NCBI GenBank assembly: GCA_028287415.1
Contig: JAQBPS010000295.1
Coordinates: 1-5,914 of the forward strand
Reading direction: 5' to 3'
Origin: Bacillota bacterium
GTDB lineage: Bacteria > Bacillota > Sulfobacillia > Symbiobacteriales > Symbiobacteriaceae
Length of the DNA stretch: 5,914 nt
A model generated the notes under the pieces. It was not told the origin of the DNA. It made no database searches and saw nothing but the letters and a program-made list of their open reading frames with translations. Within the stretch, counting starts at the first letter, position 1, and the number at the start of each line of letters is the position of its first letter. Shown piece after piece: positions 1 to 4,332 of the stretch. Both the position numbers and the translations under genes were made by a program.

Positions 1-163
1 CGTGCTGGTCGAGCTCGGTTATCTGTCGAACGCTGACGAAGAGCGGGCGATTGCCGAGCCCGGCGCTGCGTCGAAGAGCTACCCTGCGCGGGCAGCCCGG
101 GGGATCCTGAATGGCATAGTTGACTACTACTGGCAGGAAATTCGCATCAGCATCGCCAATTAG
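1..163 (+). CDS. N-acetylmuramoyl-L-alanine amidase, C-terminal end (partial)
   Basis: This is the last 53 codons (from base 2) of a gene that begins before the window. The translation opens with VLVELGYLSNADEE, which matches the conserved block near the C-terminus of Amidase_3 (zinc-dependent) N-acetylmuramoyl-L-alanine amidases, usually written (V/I)LVE-x-GF-(L/I)-SN. The glutamate in this block (bases 11-13) is a conserved active-site position of the family. The rest, ending DYYWQEIRISIAN, corresponds to the final helix that closes the fold. Such enzymes cut the bond between N-acetylmuramate and L-alanine in peptidoglycan, outside the membrane, during cell separation, spore maturation or lysis. 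Only the end is visible, so signal peptide, cell-wall-binding repeats or a fused GerM domain cannot be judged. No hairpin-plus-U-tract terminator follows the TAG before the next gene. The family is fairly certain; the specific role is unknown. Confidence 0.8.
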   Translation, partial: VLVELGYLSNADEERAIAEPGAASKSYPARAARGILNGIVDYYWQEIRISIAN

Positions 164-169
164 TGTAGC

Positions 170-188
170 AACACAATTTTTTTGTGTT
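170..188. promoter_or_regulatory. Inverted repeat upstream of the MarR gene, candidate operator
   Basis: AACACAA (170-176) and TTGTGTT (182-188) are perfect inverted arms around five T residues, a 19-bp dyad of the size MarR dimers commonly bind. It lies 77 bp before the proposed start of the MarR-family gene. TTGATA at 188-193 overlaps its right edge and could be a -35 element, but no convincing -10 sits at normal spacing (TATGGT at 215-220 is 21 bp away). Autoregulation is an inference. A terminator for the amidase gene is less likely, because the stem is AT-rich and the T run is in the loop. Confidence 0.4.
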
Positions 189-264
189 TGATATATGCTG
201 GTGGCGAAAAGCTGTATGGTAAACCAGGTAGTCGTGGGGCGATTGTACTCTGGAGGTGACAGGT

Positions 265-714
265 GTGCTGAAGAAGGCCGCTGTTGACCGCCATGTGGCG
301 GAGATTGAGGATTTGCTCCGCAATGTCGGCACGATGCTCAAGAAGCATGGGCGCGATATTCTCAGCAACTTTGATATCACGCCGCCGCAGCTCGAAGCGA
401 TGCTGGTGCTGCGCGAGTTTGGCGAGCTGACCATGGGCGAATTGTGCCACAAGATGTTCCTCGCCTGTAGTACCGCAACCGATTTAATTGACCGCATGGA
501 GCGCAATCTGCTGATTGAGCGCGTGCGTGATACGGCTGACCGTCGTGTGATTCGGCTCAAGGTGCTGCCCAAGGGGGCCTCGGTCATCGACGAGGTGCTT
601 GAGGCACGGCGCGCCTACCTTGCGATCATTCTTGCTGAAATCGATGTTGTCGACAAGGAGCGTCTGATTCAGTCCCTGGAGCAGCTGAACGACTTGATGA
701 CGCGTGGGGTCTGA
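265..714 (+). CDS. MarR-family winged-helix transcriptional regulator
   Basis: Predicted 149-aa cytoplasmic DNA-binding protein, a normal length for MarR regulators, which act as dimers and usually repress nearby or own genes until a ligand or oxidant releases them. The N-terminal helix region (about 1-50) leads into a winged helix-turn-helix at roughly 55-104: LTMGELCHKM, then the recognition helix STATDLIDRMERNLLI, then the wing DTADRR (89-94), equivalent to the family hallmark D-x-(R/A)DRR, followed by VIRLKVLPKG. C-terminal helices probably make the dimer interface. The start is the GTG at 265: GGAGGTGA (252-259) ends five bases before it, whereas the in-frame GTG at 256 lies inside that ribosome site. 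Cysteines at 61 and 68 flank the DNA-reading helix; redox sensing is possible but unsupported. The position before racemase and rph resembles Bacillus ysmB (from memory). A strong terminator follows, so it is probably transcribed apart from murI. Target genes and ligand cannot be read from the sequence. Confidence 0.88.
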   Translation: MLKKAAVDRHVAEIEDLLRNVGTMLKKHGRDILSNFDITPPQLEAMLVLREFGELTMGELCHKMFLACSTATDLIDRMERNLLIERVRDTADRRVIRLKVLPKGASVIDEVLEARRAYLAIILAEIDVVDKERLIQSLEQLNDLMTRGV

Positions 715-741
715 GACCTCGGAGCATCACACAAGCGGGAC

Positions 742-774
742 AGGCGCCACCGGGATGGGTGGCGCCTTTCTCGT
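742..774 (+). terminator. Rho-independent terminator after the MarR gene
   Basis: A perfect 10-bp stem pairs 742-751 (AGGCGCCACC) with 758-767 (GGTGGCGCCT) around a 6-base loop (752-757), followed by the short U-rich run TTTCTCGT. It begins 28 bp after the MarR stop codon and separates that gene from murI. The interrupted U-tract may leave some readthrough. Confidence 0.85.
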
Positions 775-796
775 GCCATGGCGGGCATGGAAGTCC

Positions 797-813
797 CGTA
801 TGCTTCGTATGCT
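797..813 (+). promoter_or_regulatory. Possible murI promoter -10 region (repeated CGTATGCT)
   Basis: CGTATGCT occurs twice, at 797-804 and 806-813. The second copy gives TATGCT (808-813), a fair -10 match, followed by AAACGATG where transcription could begin. No good -35 lies about 17 bp upstream (785-790 reads GCATGG). The position, after the terminator and before the murI ribosome site, fits a promoter for the four-gene block, but the call is weak. Confidence 0.3.
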
Positions 814-820
814 AAACGAT

Positions 821-840
821 GGGCCGGCCCGGCCCGGCCC
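821..840 (+). other. All-GC hairpin in the murI leader
   Basis: GGGCCGG (821-827) pairs perfectly with CCGGCCC (834-840) around CCCGGC, giving a seven-pair stem made only of G-C pairs in a run of GGCCC units. It ends six bases before the murI Shine-Dalgarno sequence (847-851). No U-tract follows, so it is not a terminator. It could modulate translation or mRNA stability, but it may just be a GC-rich slippage-prone tract. Confidence 0.5.
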
Positions 841-861
841 GACGCTGGAGGCGATTTGCGC

Positions 862-1674
862 GTGTCCGAGCGCCCCATTGGCTTTTTTGATTCCGGCGAG
901 GGCGGCTTGACCGTCATGCGAGCGGTCGCCGGCATCTTGCCACGCGAGAATTTGATCTACGCGTGTGACACACTCCACTTTCCCTACGGACCTCGGCCCA
1001 TGTCCGAAGTCCGTAGATTCCTGCTAGGCTTCATGGAATTCTTTGCGGAGCAGAATTGCAAACTGGTGGTAGTCGCGTGCAACACGGCGACTGCAGCCGC
1101 CCTGGAACTGCTTGAGGGTGGTGCGCTGCCGGTGCCGGCCATGGGCGTCGTGCAGCCGGGCGCCAGGGCTGCCACAGCGACCTCGCGGTCGGGCCGCATT
1201 GGTGTGGCTGCGACGCAGGGGACGTGCGCATCGGCCATCTATCCCGCCTTTGTCCGGCGTTATCGGGCGGGGGCGGCCGTGGTCCAGGCGGCCTGCCCGA
1301 TTCTCGTCATCCGGGCGGAAGAGGGGATCATCGCCGGGCCGGAAGTCCGTGCCGAAGTTGCCCGGTGCCTCGCACCCTTGTTAGCCGCAGAGATCGATAC
1401 GCTGATTCTGGGCTGTACGCACTTTCCGCATATGCGGGCGGTCATCGCGGACGTCGTGGGGCCTGATGTGCAGCTCATAGACCCGGGGGTGGCCACCGCC
1501 GCCGAAGTGGCGGCCCGCCTGCAGGCGGAGGGCCTGGTCAACACAACCGGCACTGGCAGCCGTTCGTTCTTTACGACGGGGGATCCGGCCCGTTTCATTC
1601 AGGTGTCCTCACGGCTGTGGCCTGGCGGCGTTCCCGCCGCACAGCAAATCCGGCTAGACTTCAAGCGGGAGTGA
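862..1674 (+). CDS. murI: Glutamate racemase
   Basis: Predicted 270-aa cytoplasmic enzyme interconverting L- and D-glutamate without cofactor; D-glutamate is the second residue of the peptidoglycan stem peptide. Family signatures are at expected places: [15 protein letters not shown] near the N-terminus with Asp10-Ser11, ACNTATA with catalytic Cys73, and LGCTHFP with the second catalytic cysteine Cys185 followed by Thr186-His187. Length fits the family (about 260-285 aa). The start is GTG 862, giving a short MSERPIG N-terminus typical of MurI, with GGAGG at 847-851 ten bases upstream. An in-frame TTG at 856 is possible but only four bases from that site, and the longer in-frame extension upstream overlaps the leader hairpin. 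It heads a tight block: rph begins nine bases after its stop. The role in cell-wall precursor supply fits the amidase fragment upstream. Bacillus calls the homologue in this neighbourhood racE. Confidence 0.95.
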   Translation: MSERPIGFFDSGEGGLTVMRAVAGILPRENLIYACDTLHFPYGPRPMSEVRRFLLGFMEFFAEQNCKLVVVACNTATAAALELLEGGALPVPAMGVVQPGARAATATSRSGRIGVAATQGTCASAIYPAFVRRYRAGAAVVQAACPILVIRAEEGIIAGPEVRAEVARCLAPLLAAEIDTLILGCTHFPHMRAVIADVVGPDVQLIDPGVATAAEVAARLQAEGLVNTTGTGSRSFFTTGDPARFIQVSSRLWPGGVPAAQQIRLDFKRE

Positions 1675-1682
1675 TCGCATTC

Positions 1683-2450
1683 ATGCGCCATGACGGTCGT
1701 GCGCCACAGGACTTGCGCCCTGTCACCATGCAACGGGGCTACATCGAACATGCTGAGGGGTCCGTCCTGATTGAAGTAGGCAAAACAAGAGTAATTTGTA
1801 CAGTCACCGTGGAGGAAAAGGTGCCCCCGTTTCTGAAAGGAAAAGGTGAGGGCTGGATTACCGCTGAGTATGCCATGCTGCCCCGCGCGACCGGGCAGCG
1901 CAACCAGCGTGAGGCAACCCGGGGCAAGCAGGGTGGCCGGACCATGGAGATCCAGCGGCTGATCGGCAGGTCGCTCCGTTCCGTCATCGATATGAAGCGG
2001 CTGGGCGAGCGGACCCTGTGGGTCGACTGCGACGTGATTCAGGCGGACGGAGGCACCCGGACGTCAGCGATCACCGGCGCCTTTGTGGCGATGGTCGACG
2101 CCATGCAGCGCCTGCGGGCCAATGGTCAGATCGATCGCCTGCCGATCACGGATTACCTGGCTGCGACCAGCGTGGGCATCATAGACGGCGTGCCCATGCT
2201 TGATCTTGCCTATGTGGAGGATTCGCGTGCCGGGGTCGACATGAACCTCGTCATGACCGGCAGCGGCGGCCTGGTAGAGGTGCAGGGCACCGGCGAAGGC
2301 GGGCCGTTTACCCGGGCGCAAATGGACGAGCTCATGGCTCTGGCGGAAGGCGGTATCCAGCGCCTGGTGGCAATCCAGAGAGCCAGTCTAGGCGGGCTCG
2401 GTGCGGAGGTAGATGAACGTGTCCGACAAGCGGTTGGTACTCGCCAGTAA
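1683..2450 (+). CDS. rph: Ribonuclease PH
   Basis: Predicted 255-aa phosphate-dependent 3'-5' exoribonuclease, normally a cytoplasmic hexamer, that removes nucleotides after the CCA end during tRNA maturation and releases nucleoside diphosphates. The N-terminus [13 protein letters not shown] is the family opening. EYAMLPRAT is at 62-70, [14 protein letters not shown] at 86-99 and the phosphate-site residues Arg86 and Gly124-Thr125-Arg126 (in DGGTRTS) fall at the family positions. The C-terminal block [13 protein letters not shown] through [12 protein letters not shown] spans about 163-209. The ATG at 1683 is chosen because the conserved MRHDGR starts there and GGGAGTGAT (1667-1675) lies upstream, spanning the murI stop. 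The protein is slightly longer than the usual 240-245 aa; the extra C-terminal residues overlap the start of rdgB, which suggests translational coupling. Five tRNA genes lie about 1.1 kb downstream, but all already encode CCA, so RNase PH would act here as a 3' trimmer. Confidence 0.96.
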   Translation: MRHDGRAPQDLRPVTMQRGYIEHAEGSVLIEVGKTRVICTVTVEEKVPPFLKGKGEGWITAEYAMLPRATGQRNQREATRGKQGGRTMEIQRLIGRSLRSVIDMKRLGERTLWVDCDVIQADGGTRTSAITGAFVAMVDAMQRLRANGQIDRLPITDYLAATSVGIIDGVPMLDLAYVEDSRAGVDMNLVMTGSGGLVEVQGTGEGGPFTRAQMDELMALAEGGIQRLVAIQRASLGGLGAEVDERVRQAVGTRQ

Positions 2451-3009
2451 AAACCCCGGGAAGATCCGCGAACTCGAATCCTTGCTGGCCGGCGTCGGCA
2501 TTGACCTGATCGGCCTGGAGCCGGATGCACCCGACGTTGCGGAGACCGGGAGTACGTTTGAGGAGAACGCCCTGATCAAAGCGCACGCAGCGTGCGCTGC
2601 GACTGGCTTGCCAGCGATGGGGGAGGACTCGGGCCTGGCGGTTGACGCCCTCGGCGGCGACCCCGGTATCCGCTCGGCCCGGTGGGCGCCCGGTTCAGAT
2701 GCAGACCGCATGCACGCACTGCTGAGGCGCATGGCGACAGTGCCGGCTGGACAGCGCTCCGGGCGGTATGTCTCATGCATCGCCATGGTGACGCCAGGCG
2801 GGAAAGAGGCCGTGGTACGCGGCGAGCTTGACGCCGTGATTGGCTTTGAACCCCGTGGTGAGGGCGGCTTCGGGTATGACCCGATCTTTGTGCTGCCGGA
2901 CGGGCGGAGTGTCGCCGAACTATCGATGGCAGAGAAGAATACGATCAGCCACCGTGCAAGGGCGCTGGCGAAGGCGCTGGCGATCCTGCCCGGGCTGCTG
3001 GAGGGATGA
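2419..3009 (+). CDS. rdgB: XTP/dITP diphosphatase (RdgB/HAM1 family)
   Basis: Predicted 196-aa cytoplasmic dimeric pyrophosphatase that hydrolyses dITP, ITP and XTP to monophosphates, keeping deaminated purines out of DNA and RNA. The Ham1 motifs appear in order: SKNPGK (10-15, triphosphate binding), [14 protein letters not shown] (42-55), EDSGL with the catalytic Asp70 (69-73), GIRSARW (83-89), GGFGYDPIF (149-157) and SHRARAL (177-183). Length is normal. The start is uncertain: ATG 2413 is only three bases after GGAGG (2405-2409), while in-frame GTG 2419 is nine bases away and gives [15 protein letters not shown], so I prefer GTG. Either way the gene overlaps rph by 32-38 bases. The homologue in Bacillus is ysnA, also directly after rph. 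Pairing with RNase PH is a widely conserved arrangement. Confidence 0.94.
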   Translation: MSDKRLVLASKNPGKIRELESLLAGVGIDLIGLEPDAPDVAETGSTFEENALIKAHAACAATGLPAMGEDSGLAVDALGGDPGIRSARWAPGSDADRMHALLRRMATVPAGQRSGRYVSCIAMVTPGGKEAVVRGELDAVIGFEPRGEGGFGYDPIFVLPDGRSVAELSMAEKNTISHRARALAKALAILPGLLEG

Positions 3010-3011
3010 AC

Positions 3012-3515
3012 ATGGTGCGGGTGGCCGTCTTCAGCGATACGCACGGGGAGTTCACAAACCTGGAGAGCGTGCTGCCGCAGTTTGGTCCGGTCGACTGGCT
3101 GCTCCACGCCGGCGACCATTTTGGCGATGCGGCACAGGTCGGCCGGCGACTTGGGCTCGGCCCGGAGCGGATTGTGGCCGTCGTCGGCAACTGCGATGCA
3201 CCGCAGACGGAGCCGGCGCAGGTGGTGCTTGAGATCGGTGGGGTGAAGATCCTGCTGACACATGGGCACCACTATGGTGTGAAAAGTACGCTGGATCGGA
3301 TCCTGTACCGGGCCGCTGAGCTGGAAGTGCGGGTGGCCGTGTTCGGCCACTCGCACATCCCGGTGAACGGTCAGGACGGCGGGGTCCTGCTGTTTAACCC
3401 GGGAAGTCTGACCGCGCCGCGCCTCCCGCAGGACCCGCCCTCGTGCGGTATCCTGGAGATCGCGGGCGGGCAGGTCACGGCCAGGCATCTGTTTGCTTCC
3501 CAGAAACCTGCCTGA
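3012..3515 (+). CDS. YfcE/MJ0936-type metallophosphoesterase
   Basis: Predicted 167-aa single-domain calcineurin-like phosphoesterase, a small cytoplasmic enzyme with two metal ions. Metal-binding motifs occur in order: SDTHG (Asp9, His11), GDH (Asp35), GNCD (Asn60, Asp62), THGHHYG (His84, with His86-His87), and FGHSHIP (His113, His115), followed by NPGSLTAPR. YfcE and MJ0936 cleave artificial phosphodiesters in vitro; the physiological substrate is not established, so I give no specific function. The start is ATG 3012, seven bases after GGAGG (3000-3004); the ATG at 3006, overlapping the rdgB stop, is just one base from that site and unlikely to be used. Its homologue in Bacillus (ysnB) is also directly downstream of rdgB. 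No terminator is visible between its stop and the tRNA promoter at 3553, so transcripts may run into the tRNA genes. Confidence 0.9.
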   Translation: MVRVAVFSDTHGEFTNLESVLPQFGPVDWLLHAGDHFGDAAQVGRRLGLGPERIVAVVGNCDAPQTEPAQVVLEIGGVKILLTHGHHYGVKSTLDRILYRAAELEVRVAVFGHSHIPVNGQDGGVLLFNPGSLTAPRLPQDPPSCGILEIAGGQVTARHLFASQKPA

Positions 3516-3552
3516 GTTGGATAAGATCACATCGTTACGCAGAAATTAGTTT

Positions 3553-3582
3553 TTGACAGGGGTTCGGTTCATAGGATATACT
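3553..3582 (+). promoter_or_regulatory. Strong housekeeping promoter of tRNA-Pro and tRNA-Gly
   Basis: TTGACA (3553-3558, perfect -35 consensus) is followed after 18 bp by TATACT (3577-3582). The predicted transcription start, around 3589, is about a dozen bases before the mature tRNA-Pro 5' end. The AT-rich AAATTAGTTTT just before the -35 could serve as an UP-like element. Confidence 0.85.
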
Positions 3583-3601
3583 AACTCGTGCGGGATTCGA
3601 C

Positions 3602-3678
<77 letters not shown>

Positions 3679-3687
3679 CCACGGTAC

Positions 3688-3713
3688 TGAGCAACGGCCG
3701 GAGCCGAAGCTCA
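3688..3713 (+). other. Hairpin in the Pro-Gly tRNA spacer
   Basis: Five pairs (TGAGC 3688-3692 with GCTCA 3709-3713) and four pairs (CGGC 3695-3698 with GCCG 3703-3706) stack across a symmetric AA/AA internal loop and close on a CGGA tetraloop. No U-tract follows. It fills most of the 38-base spacer of a co-transcribed pair, so it could direct processing; no function is shown. Confidence 0.55.
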
Positions 3714-3716
3714 CAT

Positions 3717-3790
3717 GCGGGTGTAGTTCAATGGTAGAACTTCAGCCTTCCAAGCTGATAGCGTGGGTTCGATTCCCATCACCCGCTCCA
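3717..3790 (+). tRNA. tRNA-Gly (anticodon UCC)
   Basis: The 74-base cloverleaf has encoded CCA. Acceptor GCGGGTG (3717-3723) pairs with CACCCGC (3780-3786); discriminator T3787 precedes CCA 3788-3790. Anticodon stem TCAGC/GCTGA (3742-3746/3754-3758) holds loop CTTCCAA with TCC at 3749-3751. The T arm GTGGGTTCGATTCCCAT is canonical. It reads GGA and GGG. It ends the first unit, 14 bases before the terminator hairpin. Confidence 0.96.
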
Positions 3791-3804
3791 TACGCTTCGC
3801 AACA

Positions 3805-3833
3805 GGGCGAACTTGGTTTCGCCCGTTTTTCTT
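3805..3833 (+). terminator. Rho-independent terminator after tRNA-Gly
   Basis: GGGCGAA (3805-3811) pairs with TTCGCCC (3818-3824) around a 6-base loop; GTTTTTCTT follows. This ends the Pro-Gly transcript and separates it from the Arg-Gln-Lys unit. Confidence 0.88.
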
Positions 3834-3874
3834 AGGCAGCGGAACCAGCCGCCATTGCTTCCAGCCGTTGACCC

Positions 3875-3904
3875 TTGCCACCAGGTTTCAGGACGTGTTA
3901 CGAT
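3875..3904 (+). promoter_or_regulatory. Promoter of tRNA-Arg-Gln-Lys unit
   Basis: TTGCCA (3875-3880) and TACGAT (3899-3904) are 18 bp apart, and TG at 3896-3897 gives an extended -10 (TGnTACGAT). Predicted start is near 3911, about ten bases before tRNA-Arg. A further TTGACC at 3868-3873 is a better -35 by sequence but 25 bp from this -10. Confidence 0.65.
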
Positions 3905-3920
3905 AACCTGTGCTACACAG

Positions 3921-3996
3921 GCGCCTGTAGCTCAGGGGATAGAGCAACCGCCTTCTAAGCGGTTGGCCGCAGGTTCGAATCCTGCCAGGCGCGCCA
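3921..3996 (+). tRNA. tRNA-Arg (anticodon UCU)
   Basis: The 76-base cloverleaf has encoded CCA. Acceptor GCGCCTG (3921-3927) pairs with CAGGCGC (3986-3992); discriminator G3993 precedes CCA 3994-3996. Anticodon stem ACCGC/GCGGT (3947-3951/3959-3963) carries loop CTTCTAA with TCT at 3954-3956. It reads AGA and AGG, which are minor arginine codons in the GC-rich genes of this window. The six bases upstream together with its first base form half of a small dyad (3907-3921). Confidence 0.96.
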
Positions 3997-4013
3997 GGGT
4001 CTCTTTATCGCAT

Positions 4014-4089
4014 TGGGGCGTAGCCAAGTTGGTAAGGCACGGGACTTTGACTCCCGCATGCGTAGGTTCGAGTCCTGCCGCCCCAGCCA
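4014..4089 (+). tRNA. tRNA-Gln (anticodon UUG)
   Basis: The 76-base cloverleaf has encoded CCA. Acceptor TGGGGCG (4014-4020) pairs with CGCCCCA (4079-4085), giving the U1-A72 end pair typical of bacterial tRNA-Gln; discriminator G4086 precedes CCA 4087-4089. Anticodon stem CGGGA/TCCCG (4040-4044/4052-4056) carries loop CTTTGAC with TTG at 4047-4049. It reads CAA and CAG. It lies 17 bases after tRNA-Arg in the same transcript. Confidence 0.95.
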
Positions 4090-4099
4090 AATCCTCAGG

Positions 4100-4120
4100 G
4101 CAGACTCCGGGGGAGTTTGC
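4100..4120 (+). other. Hairpin in the Gln-Lys tRNA spacer
   Basis: GCAGACTCC (4100-4108) pairs with GGAGTTTGC (4112-4120), nine consecutive pairs including one G-U, closing on GGG. No U-tract follows, so it should not terminate transcription. It sits centrally in the 41-base spacer between co-transcribed tRNAs, like the hairpin in the Pro-Gly spacer; a processing role is inference. Confidence 0.55.
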
Positions 4121-4130
4121 TGTCAGCCAT

Positions 4131-4205
4131 GGGCCATTAGCTCAGTGGCAGAGCATCCGCCTTTTAAGCGGAGTGTCGTTGGTTCGAATCCAACATGGCC
4201 CACCA
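4131..4205 (+). tRNA. tRNA-Lys (anticodon UUU)
   Basis: The 75-base cloverleaf has encoded CCA. Acceptor GGGCCAT (4131-4137) pairs with ATGGCCC (4195-4201); discriminator A4202 precedes CCA 4203-4205. Anticodon stem TCCGC/GCGGA (4156-4160/4168-4172) carries loop CTTTTAA with TTT at 4163-4165. The T arm GTTGGTTCGAATCCAAC is canonical. It reads AAA and AAG and is the last gene of its unit, with the terminator beginning six bases later. Confidence 0.96.
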
Positions 4206-4210
4206 TGTCA

Positions 4211-4252
4211 AACCGGCCCGATTGCTTAGTGCAATCAGGTCGGTTTTGTTGT
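4211..4252 (+). terminator. Rho-independent terminator after tRNA-Lys
   Basis: A long stem pairs 4211-4225 with 4231-4245: eight pairs including one G-U (AACCGGCC with GGTCGGTT), one C-A mismatch (4219/4237), then six pairs (GATTGC with GCAATC) around the loop TTAGT. TTTTGTTGTT (4244-4253) follows, partly within the stem. It ends the Arg-Gln-Lys transcript. Confidence 0.9.
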
Positions 4253-4272
4253 TCGTACCATAGATGTATCAT
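4246..4272 (+). promoter_or_regulatory. Weak candidate promoter for the secreted-protein gene
   Basis: TTGTTG (4246-4251) and TATCAT (4267-4272) are 15 bp apart, short of the optimum, and the -35 overlaps the preceding U-tract. TATCAT lies in the small dyad GATG-TAT-CATC (4263-4273). A start near 4279 would put the 4285-4326 hairpin at the very 5' end of the mRNA. No better promoter is visible before 4333. Confidence 0.25.
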
Positions 4273-4284
4273 CGAACCTTTCCT

Positions 4285-4326
4285 ATCTCTAGTTCGTTAC
4301 AAAAAAGGAAGTAAAGAACTAGGGGT
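4285..4326 (+). promoter_or_regulatory. Leader hairpin that sequesters the ribosome-binding site
   Basis: Bases 4285-4300 pair with 4311-4326. The core is CTAGTTC (4289-4295) with GAACTAG (4316-4322) and TTAC (4297-4300) with GTAA (4311-4314), one mismatch (4296/4315); below the core four more pairs, two of them G-U, extend to 4285/4326. The loop is AAAAAAGGAA. The Shine-Dalgarno stretch AGGGG (4321-4325), seven bases before the ATG at 4333, lies in the 3' arm, so folding would hide it. This could be a translational switch, or the DNA dyad could be an operator. The pairing is visible; the function is inference. Confidence 0.5.
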
Positions 4327-4332
4327 GGGCGA

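Noticed and set aside
170..189. The dyad after the amidase gene as a terminator
   Set aside because: The stem is only seven mostly A-T pairs and the T run is in the loop, not after the stem. An operator reading fits better.
3469..3512. Inverted repeat GGCAGGT / ACCTGCC at the end of yfcE as a terminator
   Set aside because: The arms are separated by 30 bases and no U-tract follows the second arm.
2388..3530. A 380-codon open frame on the minus strand opposite rdgB and yfcE
   Set aside because: It is fully antisense to two genes with complete family motifs, its translation is rich in Arg, Ser and Pro with no recognisable domain, and such long shadows are usual in GC-rich DNA.
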